From Nitrospira sp. (GTDB lineage: Bacteria; Nitrospirota; Nitrospiria; Nitrospirales; Nitrospiraceae): DNA of 14,504 nt. The stretch covers positions 1 to 14,504 of the forward strand of contig JAICVE010000023.1 of assembly GCA_025935475.1 (NCBI GenBank). Direction: 5' to 3'. The position numbers and the translations under genes are program-made. Below are positions 1 to 8,600 of the stretch, piece by piece; positions within the stretch are counted from its first letter, which is position 1; the number at the start of each line of letters is the position of its first letter. The notes under the pieces are model-generated. The model was given only the letters and a program-made list of their open reading frames with translations, was not told the origin of the DNA and made no database searches.

Positions 1-1100
1 AGGCCCTCGACGATCGTCTGCGCCAGATCGGCCGCGGTGGGCCGCACACCCAGATTAACACCCTGGGCCAGCTTCGGACCGGTGATGAGCAGAGGGACAT
101 ACTCCCGGGTCGGAAGCGCATGCGGCTTACCTGGGTCACGTCCATGGTCGCCCGTGATGATGAACAGATCACCCGGTCGCAATCGATCCAACATGTCTGG
201 AAGGCGGCGGTCGAAATCCTGGATCGCCGCGGCGGACGTTCCGGCCTCCGAACCCATCACCTCAAGGCCGGCGAAGATAAGTCCCCGCGGAACTTTTTTA
301 AACATGCCGCTGATCTCATCCAGCGCGTCCGTCCAGCGTGGCGCGAGTGCCGACCTCGTCAATCCCCGTCCGCCGAACAAATCCCCAACTTTGCCCACGC
401 CGATGAGGATCTGGCTGGCGCGATTCAAGACATCCAGCATCGTCAGTGCCGGTGGTTCTCCGGCAAAATCCCGACGGCCGGGCCCAAACTGCAATGCACC
501 GGGAGTGCCGACGATGGGATGCGCGACCACGCGTCGCATCCCCCAGGCATCTTTCAACGCCTTTCGTGCTTCCCGACTCCGTTGATACAGCAGATCGACC
601 GTCCACACTTCCTCATGGGCGGCCACATGACAGGTCTGACGACCGTCGGTCCAGACAACCGGGGCGCGCGCCGAGAGATGTGACGCGCCCAACTCCCGTA
701 ACGCTTCCTCTGCAGACGCGACGTGACCGCCGATGATTTTGAGCCCGAAGACCTCTTCGAGCGCGACCTTGGCCTCCGACGAATAGCCCTCCGGGAATGC
801 GCGCCCTTCGTCTTCCGTGAGACACCCGGCAATCTCCCAAAAGCCGACAAGAGAATCGACGCCCTGGCTCTTGAACGCCAACCGGCCGAAACAGCCCACC
901 GGCTGAGCCATCGATCGCACGCCTTGTATCGTCGTCACATGGCCTAACCCTAGCGATTCCAGCGTCGGAAGACTGAGCCCTCCGGCTGACTCGGCGAGAT
1001 GGGCAAGCGTGTGCGTCGCGGCATCACCGTACCTCGACGCATCCTCGGCCGCTCCGACGCCGAGGCCGTCGACGACAAGCAAGATCACGCGCTTGATCAT
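1..1100 (-). CDS. deoB: Phosphopentomutase-like protein (DeoB family), C-terminus cut by window edge
   Basis: I translated this frame by hand: it stays open for 366 codons from the ATG at 1100 to the window edge, so about 25-30 C-terminal residues are missing. DeoB enzymes interconvert ribose-1- and ribose-5-phosphate (and the deoxy forms) with two Mn ions in an alkaline-phosphatase fold. Family marks seen are VVDGLGVG with metal ligand D11, FWEIAG (87-92), FPEG (102-105), AAHEE (160-164), RRDFA (209-213), TGDHG with D318-H319, and TREYVPLL (331-338). Against the Bacillus cereus enzyme, recalled from memory, the nucleophile Thr85 aligns with S83, the loop carrying ligands D286/H291 is shortened and lacks both, H339 aligns with P330, and substrate-contacting D156 aligns with R154. 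One metal site therefore looks intact and the other absent. It lies 101 bases after the PilZ gene and two genes from deoC, which would fit nucleoside catabolism, but normal mutase activity is doubtful. Family membership is secure; function is not. Confidence 0.85.
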   Translation of the reverse strand, partial: MIKRVILLVVDGLGVGAAEDASRYGDAATHTLAHLAESAGGLSLPTLESLGLGHVTTIQGVRSMAQPVGCFGRLAFKSQGVDSLVGFWEIAGCLTEDEGRAFPEGYSSEAKVALEEVFGLKIIGGHVASAEEALRELGASHLSARAPVVWTDGRQTCHVAAHEEVWTVDLLYQRSREARKALKDAWGMRRVVAHPIVGTPGALQFGPGRRDFAGEPPALTMLDVLNRASQILIGVGKVGDLFGGRGLTRSALAPRWTDALDEISGMFKKVPRGLIFAGLEVMGSEAGTSAAAIQDFDRRLPDMLDRLRPGDLFIITGDHGRDPGKPHALPTREYVPLLITGPKLAQGVNLGVRPTAADLAQTIVEG

Positions 1101-1106
1101 GGGCGC

Positions 1107-1134
1107 ACTATAACAGATGAAAATGGAGCCGCAA
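1107..1134 (-). promoter_or_regulatory. Candidate promoter of the deoB-like gene, possibly leaderless
   Basis: On the minus strand TTGCGG (1129-1134) and TATAGT (1107-1112) are separated by 16 bases. Only 6 bases lie between the -10 and the ATG at 1100, so transcription would begin at or next to the start codon. No Shine-Dalgarno sequence precedes this ATG. This is inference from motif spacing. Confidence 0.4.
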
Positions 1135-1201
1135 ACCTTGTCATCATTCGCACCGCAATGTCTGGAATCATCGCGCAGGTGAGGAGAGGCCGACTAGCCG
1201 G

Positions 1202-1525
1202 TCACGCCGTCAACTTGTCCTTTGCCACGACCAAGAGAAAATCGTCGAGCCGGCGCTTCGAGGGTCCTTCGACGACCATGAACTCCACGCCGAATTCCCT
1301 GCGGGTCGACCAGCGCACTTTTCCGAGTTCGATCAGGATCGGCGAGGGCTGACTCGACACGGTAATCTGCAGGCTGACCGGATCATCAACGGCGGCGAAC
1401 ATGTCCGTTTCAATCGCGCAGCCGCCCCGTGAAAGATTGAACGTCGTGCCTTCGCCAGGCTTCCCGTCCACGACGAACGCCACCGGACACTTCACCTGAT
1501 ATCGCACATCTCTACGTAACGACAT
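1202..1525 (-). CDS. PilZ domain protein, probable c-di-GMP receptor
   Basis: This 107-residue protein is essentially a single PilZ domain. The N-terminal RRDVR (R4, R5, R8) supplies the RxxxR motif, and NLSRGG (30-35) supplies the (D/N)xSxxG motif, the two elements that bind cyclic di-GMP in this family. A beta-rich segment follows, with the usual late motif (FGVEF at 78-82). The longer open frame begins at 1615 inside deoC; I chose the ATG at 1525 because GAGG precedes it by about 6 bases and the PilZ motif begins immediately. It starts 7 bases after the deoC stop, so it is probably the last gene of the recA-to-deoC transcript. With no attached output domain it presumably acts by binding a partner, which the neighbours do not reveal. 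The same window encodes an HD-GYP regulator of the same signalling theme. Confidence 0.87.
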   Translation of the reverse strand: MSLRRDVRYQVKCPVAFVVDGKPGEGTTFNLSRGGCAIETDMFAAVDDPVSLQITVSSQPSPILIELGKVRWSTRREFGVEFMVVEGPSKRRLDDFLLVVAKDKLTA

Positions 1526-1532
1526 GGGGTCC

Positions 1533-2213
1533 TCAGCGTTTGACAGTTGCGGCCGACCATTCCTCCACGATCTTGAGACTGGCGCTCGTGCCGATGCGGT
1601 CGGCTCCCGCTTCAAGCATTTCCCGTGCGCTGTGCCAATCGCGGATCCCGCCGGAGGCTTTGACCTTGGCCCGTCCTCCCACCGAAGCCTTCAGCAGCCT
1701 GACATCGGCCGCGGTTGCGCCCCCCACCGCGAAGCCCGTCGACGTTTTCACATAGTCGGCACCTGCCTCCACCACCAGCCTGCATGCCGTCATCTTTTCT
1801 TGATCGGTGAGATAGCAGGTTTCCAGGATGACTTTGTGCTCGGCCTCCGGGGTAGCTCGCACCACTTCGGCAATATCCTGTCGGACCGCGTCGAGATCGC
1901 CAGACTTCAACCGGCTGACATTGATCACCATGTCCAACACCGCGGCGCCCTGCCTCACACCTTCCACCGCCTCCGCCACCTTAATTCTAGTCGCGTGCCC
2001 ACCGAGTGGAAATCCGATGGGGATGCCGACGCGCACGGCTGATCCAGCAACGGCCTCGACCGCGTCAGCCGTGTAGCACGGCGGAATAAAGATCACTGTG
2101 AAGGCGTATTGCGTGGCCTCGCGGCAGAGGCGCAGCACGTCGGCCTTGGTGGCCTCCGGACGCAAGATCGTGTGATCGATTAACGCAGGAAGGTTCCAGT
2201 CGCTCTGAGTCAT
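1533..2213 (-). CDS. deoC: Deoxyribose-phosphate aldolase
   Basis: DeoC cleaves 2-deoxyribose-5-phosphate to glyceraldehyde-3-phosphate and acetaldehyde in the cytoplasm. The 226-residue protein has normal length for the short bacterial form. D94 in LDMVINV, K156 in YVKTSTGF (Schiff-base lysine) and K185 in VKASGGIR (the lysine that tunes it) are all in place, as are IDHTILRP near the N-terminus, GFPLG (67-71) and the phosphate-binding region around GADRIGTSAS (203-212). Nothing looks degraded, unlike the DeoB-like protein two genes downstream. The ATG overlaps the mltG stop as ATGA (2210-2213), which implies translational coupling. Its placement behind mltG rather than in a nucleoside-catabolism operon suggests housekeeping co-transcription rather than nucleoside-specific control. 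Confidence 0.96.
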   Translation of the reverse strand: MTQSDWNLPALIDHTILRPEATKADVLRLCREATQYAFTVIFIPPCYTADAVEAVAGSAVRVGIPIGFPLGGHATRIKVAEAVEGVRQGAAVLDMVINVSRLKSGDLDAVRQDIAEVVRATPEAEHKVILETCYLTDQEKMTACRLVVEAGADYVKTSTGFAVGGATAADVRLLKASVGGRAKVKASGGIRDWHSAREMLEAGADRIGTSASLKIVEEWSAATVKR

Positions 2214-3277
2214 GGCATGGCTCTCTGGACCGAAGTCATGGAAGACGTGCGCGGGTGCATCGCTCTTCTGAAGGGCCGCTTCTGATATTTTTCGACCGCT
2301 TCGTTATGCTCCGCAAACGTCGCCGAAAACTGATGCGTGCCATCGTTCTTGGACACAAAGTACAGCGCCCGCGAGTTCGAGGGATAGAGCGTCGCACGAA
2401 TCGATTGAATGCCCGGGTTCGCAATGGGCCCCGGAGGCAGGCCGGCAATGCGATACGTGTTATAGGGGCTCGGACTCATGAGATCCTTCTTGTGAATGTT
2501 CCCGTCATAATTCGGCAGACCATAAATCACGGTGGGATCACTCTGCAAGGGAATGCGTTTCTTCAATCGATTGTGGAAGACCGCCGCGATCTCCTCCCGT
2601 TCGCCGTTCGAGCCGGATTCCTTTTCGATCACCGACGCCAACGTGAGGACTTCATGCTGCGTCATCCTGAGCTCTTGCGTCCGCGCGACGAGGTCCGGGC
2701 CATACACCTGCCGCAAGTGCTCGACCATCGTCGTAATGACCTCCCTAGGTCTGACACCTTTCGGAAACTTGTAGGTGTCGGGATAGAGATACCCCTCCAG
2801 CGTGCCGGCTGTGATGCCCAGTGAACCGATGAACGTCGGATCGGTCATCAACCGCAGCGCCTCCTGCCGATCCACCAAGCCCTGCTGCCCAAAGATGTCC
2901 GCAATCTGCACCATCGTCAAGCCTTCGGGAATCAGGATGGGGTGCAGCACCACCTGCCCCGTCGTCAGCCGTAAGAGAATTTCGGCAGGCGCCATACCGG
3001 CATTCAGCTCATACTCGCCGGCCTGGATTTTTCGATCTGCAGAGTGAAACCGACCCAACCACGTGAAGGCCAGCCGGCTCCTAATGAGCTCTTCCCGTTC
3101 GAGCAGCGCGGCGATTTGCTGAAAGGTGGAACGGTCAGGAATGATGACGGACTTGGACGGCGGACGCAGGCGTGCGGGAACGGCGGGCTCCTGAGCCCAC
3201 TTAATGACCTGATACGCGGCTATGCCGAGTGCGGCGACCACGATCAGAAGGACGATGAGAATGCTCCGCAGCTTCAT
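2210..3277 (-). CDS. mltG: Endolytic murein transglycosylase MltG
   Basis: MltG (YceG-like) is an inner-membrane lytic transglycosylase that cuts nascent glycan strands and sets their length. The chosen 355-residue start (ATG 3277) gives a short basic n-region and one transmembrane segment (about residues 5-25), then a LysM-like region (about 42-110) and the YceG catalytic domain. EGYLYPDTY (161-169), SVIEKESG with catalytic glutamate E218, LQSDPTVIYG (244-253) and YNTYRIAGLPPGPIANPG (272-289) match family signatures. A longer frame reaches 3421, but the extra residues precede the membrane segment and lie inside ruvX, so I reject that start. The gene overlaps ruvX by 77 bases in another frame and deoC by 4. 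No clear Shine-Dalgarno sequence precedes the ATG, so translation may depend on ribosomes finishing ruvX. The last 20 residues are a variable basic tail. Confidence 0.94.
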   Translation of the reverse strand: MKLRSILIVLLIVVAALGIAAYQVIKWAQEPAVPARLRPPSKSVIIPDRSTFQQIAALLEREELIRSRLAFTWLGRFHSADRKIQAGEYELNAGMAPAEILLRLTTGQVVLHPILIPEGLTMVQIADIFGQQGLVDRQEALRLMTDPTFIGSLGITAGTLEGYLYPDTYKFPKGVRPREVITTMVEHLRQVYGPDLVARTQELRMTQHEVLTLASVIEKESGSNGEREEIAAVFHNRLKKRIPLQSDPTVIYGLPNYDGNIHKKDLMSPSPYNTYRIAGLPPGPIANPGIQSIRATLYPSNSRALYFVSKNDGTHQFSATFAEHNEAVEKYQKRPFRRAMHPRTSSMTSVQRAMP

Positions 3278-3746
3278 CAGTGCTGTCGACTGTCGGCCAA
3301 TCGCCGTCCGTGACCGGCCGCGAGGCGTGTTCACGGCTCGCCAGGTAGCTTTGCAATAGAATGGCGGCCGCCACCCGGTCGACGGCCCCCTTGCGCTTCT
3401 TCCGGCTGACATCGGCGGCAATGAGCAAATCTTCCGCCGCTTTGGTCGTCAATCGCTCATCCCAGAGGACCAGCGGAACCGGCAATCCCTGTTCCAGGTG
3501 CACGGCAAAATTCCGCATGGCCTGGATCGCCGGACCTTCCCGCCCGTCCAACTGCAGCGGGAATCCCAACACGACCTCTCTCACCTCGTGGGTCTGCACG
3601 AGCGACGCGATGTGTGCCACATCACGCTCAAGTGTCCGGCGTTCGAAGGTCTCGAGCGGCTGTGCGGTCCAGCCCAGCTCATCGCTGAGGGCAACGCCGA
3701 TCCGCTTGGTCCCGTAGTCTAACGCCAGTATTCGCGATCTGGACAT
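3201..3746 (-). CDS. ruvX: Holliday junction resolvase-like / pre-16S rRNA nuclease YqgF (RuvX)
   Basis: RuvX has an RNase H-like fold and is implicated in 16S rRNA 5'-end maturation; the resolvase role is by homology. The start at 3746 gives ALDYGTKRIGVALSD with catalytic D10, then GFPLQLDG (61-68), WDERLTT (95-101, catalytic E97 or its neighbour) and AVDRVAAAILLQ (121-132) with the last catalytic aspartate D123. The family usually ends at about 140-150 residues; this protein has 181, and roughly its last 25 (HSHRPSDRGRRTRHSRVSGH-type composition) are encoded where mltG begins in another frame, so the tail is probably nonfunctional. It begins 4 bases after the alaS stop. A longer open frame to 3938 lies wholly inside alaS and is rejected because the conserved fold starts at residue 5 here. 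Confidence 0.93.
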   Translation of the reverse strand: MSRSRILALDYGTKRIGVALSDELGWTAQPLETFERRTLERDVAHIASLVQTHEVREVVLGFPLQLDGREGPAIQAMRNFAVHLEQGLPVPLVLWDERLTTKAAEDLLIAADVSRKKRKGAVDRVAAAILLQSYLASREHASRPVTDGDWPTVDSTDEAAEHSHRPSDRGRRTRHSRVSGH

Positions 3747-3750
3747 GATT

Positions 3751-6380
<2,630 letters not shown>

Positions 6381-6384
<4 letters not shown>

Positions 6385-6857
6385 GATGCTCGTTCCTCGC
6401 CGGGGCGATCGCTTATGATACGCTCAATCGTCTCTTCCCGGAAACCCCGCTGTCGTAGGAGAGACACGGTGCGCTGGCGAGTCTTGCCGCCGCCGCGGCC
6501 CTTGAGACGCAGCGCCCGCCGCGCCAGTGTTTCCTCATCCAGCCCATCAAGGCCGTCGACGATGGCATCGTCCGCCAGGGTTTCACCAAGCCCTTTCGCC
6601 ATCAATTCACTTTTGAGCCGGTCACGTCCCATCGGCCGACGTGCCAACGTCGTCTCGACCCATCGTGCGGCATAGGCCCGATCGTCGAGGTACCGCAGCG
6701 CAGACAGACGGGAAATAACCTGTGTGACCTGGGCCCGTGAAGCGCCTTTGCTGGTGAGAAACCGATCGACCTGAGCAGCCGTGCGGTCGAATCGGGCGAG
6801 GTACCGCACGGCGCGGTGGAACCATTCGTCCCCCGACTGCGGGATGCGCCGTTTCAC
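6381..6857 (-). CDS. recX: RecA regulatory protein RecX
   Basis: RecX binds RecA filaments and usually limits their extension. This 158-residue protein is all-helical with the repeated three-helix RecX pattern: AVRYLARFDRTAAQVDRFL at 16-34, LSALRYLDDRAYAARWVET at 50-68 (the conserved YLDD(R/E)xYAxxW core) and the terminal repeat LLRQRGFREETI (133-144). It begins with GTG at 6855-6857, preceded by AAGGCGGA within a good distance, which supports this start. Only 26 bases separate it from the recA stop, so the two are co-transcribed as in many bacteria, and its stop overlaps the alaS start. The region around 104-120 (ETLARRALRLKGRGG) is basic, consistent with a nucleoprotein partner. Confidence 0.92.
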
Positions 6858-6883
6858 GCTTCCGCCTTAACAGGGTGCGGCCA

Positions 6884-7975
6884 TCAGACTCCGACTTTGT
6901 GAGATCGCTTCTCGTCGCGCTTGTCCTCTTTGGACGAGACAAGCACGGGTTTCTCGGCAGGCTTTTCGACGCTGCGGCCCGGCACGCCGGCCAGCTCGCG
7001 GAGTTTGCCTTCGATCTCGAGAGCCAACGGCTGATTCGTGACCAAAAAATCACGCACGGCATCGCGTCCCTGTCCTAGCCGTTCGCCGTGATAGGAATAC
7101 CATGCGCCGGACTTTTCGAGCACTTTTCGATCGACGCCGAGATCCACCAACTCGCCCGCTTTCGAGATCCCCTGCGAGAAGAGAATGTCGAACTCCGCCT
7201 GCTTAAAGGGAGGCGCCATCTTGTTTTTGACCACCTTCACGCGGACACGACTGCCGACGACTTCCTGCCCCTCTTTGATGGATTCGATCCGGCGGATATC
7301 CAAGCGGACAGACGAGTAGAACTTGAGTGCATTGCCGCCGGTGGTCGTCTCGGGATTACCGAACATTACGCCGAGCTTCATGCGGATTTGATTGATAAAA
7401 ATGACCGTGGTTTGCGATTTTGAAATGGCGGCGGTCAGCTTTCGGAGGGCTTGCGACATCAACCGAGCCTGCAATCCCATGTGCGCGTCGCCCATCTCGC
7501 CTTCGATTTCCGCGCGCGGCGTCAAGGCCGCCACCGAGTCCACGACGATCAGGTCGATGGCGCCGCTGCGAACCAGGGTTTCGGCGATTTCCAACGCCTG
7601 CTCGCCCGTGTCGGGCTGCGACACGAGGAGGTCATCGGCCTGCACGCCAAGTTTTCTCGCATAGGTCAGATCCAGCGCATGCTCCGCATCGATGAACGCG
7701 GCCACGCCGCCGGTTTTTTGCACCTCGGCGATCGCATGCAGGGTCAAGGTTGTCTTTCCCGACGCCTCCGGGCCAAAAATCTCGATGACACGCCCCCGCG
7801 GAAATCCGCCGACGCCAAGCGCAATATCCAGGCCGAGCGATCCCGTCGAAATCGCCGGAATGTCCGCCGGCGCATCGGCATCGCCGAGCTTCATGATCGC
7901 CCCCTTCCCATATTGTTTTTCAATCTGAGATAGGGCGAGATCCAGTGCGCGCTTCTTGTCGTCCTTTTCCGCCAT
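6884..7975 (-). CDS. recA: Recombinase RecA
   Basis: RecA polymerises on single-stranded DNA for strand exchange and SOS signalling. The 363-residue protein shows Walker A GPEASGKTT (68-76), the catalytic glutamate E98 in DAEHALD, Walker B LIVVD (142-146), the L1 loop EGEMGDAHMG (158-167) and the L2 region around FGNPETTTGG (205-214). I chose ATG 7975 over the upstream codon at 7993 because AGGAGG sits 6 bases before it and MAEK is a usual RecA opening. The tail (residues about 330-363) is lysine- and arginine-rich, by my count 9 basic versus 6 acidic residues, unlike the acidic tail of the E. coli protein. It heads the recA-recX-alaS transcript. Confidence 0.99.
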   Translation of the reverse strand: MAEKDDKKRALDLALSQIEKQYGKGAIMKLGDADAPADIPAISTGSLGLDIALGVGGFPRGRVIEIFGPEASGKTTLTLHAIAEVQKTGGVAAFIDAEHALDLTYARKLGVQADDLLVSQPDTGEQALEIAETLVRSGAIDLIVVDSVAALTPRAEIEGEMGDAHMGLQARLMSQALRKLTAAISKSQTTVIFINQIRMKLGVMFGNPETTTGGNALKFYSSVRLDIRRIESIKEGQEVVGSRVRVKVVKNKMAPPFKQAEFDILFSQGISKAGELVDLGVDRKVLEKSGAWYSYHGERLGQGRDAVRDFLVTNQPLALEIEGKLRELAGVPGRSVEKPAEKPVLVSSKEDKRDEKRSHKVGV

Positions 7976-8007
7976 GGAGTTCCTCCTGATCAAGGTGAAG
8001 GTGGCGG

Positions 8008-8036
8008 ATTATACCCAAGTTGGAGCAAGGAAACCT
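8008..8036 (-). promoter_or_regulatory. Candidate recA promoter
   Basis: On the minus strand a perfect TATAAT (8008-8013) lies 32 bases before the recA start codon, placing transcription start near 8001 and leaving a leader that includes the AGGAGG ribosome site. No good -35 is seen 16-18 bases upstream (AGGTTT at 8031-8036), suggesting activator help or a relaxed sigma factor requirement. Confidence 0.6.
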
Positions 8037-8052
8037 AGCGAAGAATGTGACG

Positions 8053-8064
8053 AACAATCGAACA
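8053..8064. repeat. GAAC-N4-GAAC direct repeat upstream of recA
   Basis: GAAC occurs at 8053-8056 and 8061-8064 (GTTC-N4-GTTC on the coding strand of recA), about 17 bases upstream of the poor -35. Alphaproteobacterial LexA boxes are GTTC-N7-GTTC and Gram-positive boxes are GAAC-N4-GTTC, so this matches neither. It is a possible SOS operator only by position. Confidence 0.25.
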
Positions 8065-8096
8065 AATGGAAGGATTGTTGTCGGAGTCCCGGACCG

Positions 8097-8483
8097 CTAC
8101 AACACGTTCTCGGGCAGATGAGACGAGGTCTCGGTCAGCGATTTCGGGACGGTAAAGCGGAAATGAAACTCATCCTGGCGGGAGTCAGTCGAAGGACCGA
8201 ACGACCCTTCGGCGGCAATGTGGTCGTTCGACTTGGATTTGCCGTTCGGATAGAACTTGAAACGCAACGTCTGTTTCCGGTCTTGCTGTCCGGTGTCCGG
8301 ATCGAGCGTACCGGACAGCTCGAAATGTTCGTCCAAGGCTTCCAGCGCCTGTCCCAAAAAAGACTCGAGCAGCTGCTGCCCCATCCCCTTGAACGGTTGT
8401 TCGGGATCAAACTCGGGCTCCGCCGCCCAGGCGGGCTGAACGGCCACGATCCCTACGAGAGCTACGCCGGCGAGCCACTTCAT
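8097..8483 (-). CDS. Secreted protein of unknown function
   Basis: I do not recognise this 128-residue protein. It has a clean signal peptide: MKWL, a hydrophobic stretch to about residue 17 and a likely cut after AWA (18-20). The mature part is small, hydrophilic and cysteine-free, with a short helix-like stretch (GQQLLESFLGQALEALDEHF, 35-54), a strand-like TLRFKFYPNGKS (72-83) and a second strand-like DEFHFRFTVP (104-113). I chose ATG 8483 over the GTG two codons upstream because it gives a compact signal peptide and sits 6 bases after a -10-like box. No ribosome binding site is evident. The gene lies between recA and a divergent regulator, 121 bases before recA; nothing ties it functionally to either. 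Confidence 0.75.
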   Translation of the reverse strand: MKWLAGVALVGIVAVQPAWAAEPEFDPEQPFKGMGQQLLESFLGQALEALDEHFELSGTLDPDTGQQDRKQTLRFKFYPNGKSKSNDHIAAEGSFGPSTDSRQDEFHFRFTVPKSLTETSSHLPENVL

Positions 8484-8489
8484 GCCCAC

Positions 8490-8518
8490 AATCTATATTG
8501 CCGCTCGAGATCAGTCAA
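8490..8518 (-). promoter_or_regulatory. Candidate promoter of the small secreted-protein gene
   Basis: On the minus strand TTGACT (8513-8518) is followed after 17 bases by TAGATT (8490-8495); TATAGA at 8492-8497 is an alternative with a 15-base spacer. Six bases separate TAGATT from the ATG at 8483, so the mRNA would be leaderless or nearly so. Confidence 0.45.
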
Positions 8519-8564
8519 GCGCGTGAGCTACGGCTTTGTCCTACAACAACCATTCGTGATTTCC

Positions 8565-8593
8565 TTGACGAAATGAGGTTCCCGTCATACAGC
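8565..8593 (+). promoter_or_regulatory. Candidate promoter of the response regulator gene
   Basis: TTGACG (8565-8570) is followed after 17 bases by TACAGC (8588-8593), a weak -10. The ATG at 8601 comes 7 bases later with no ribosome binding site, so this promoter would also give a leaderless mRNA. It is divergent from the promoter at 8490-8518, with about 46 bases between the two -35 boxes. Confidence 0.35.
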
Positions 8594-8600
8594 TAATGGT

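Noticed and set aside
120..683. 187-codon plus-strand frame at the left edge
   Set aside because: The minus-strand frame here translates as a DeoB-family protein with many conserved motifs, so the plus-strand frames are shadows.
3278..3421. N-terminal extension of mltG to 3421
   Set aside because: The extra 48 residues would precede the membrane segment and lie inside ruvX; residue composition there is that of a shadow frame.
8573..8596. Seven-codon frame just upstream of the response regulator, a possible leader peptide
   Set aside because: It has no ribosome binding site, it overlaps the predicted -10, and such short frames are common by chance; the predicted transcript start lies after it.
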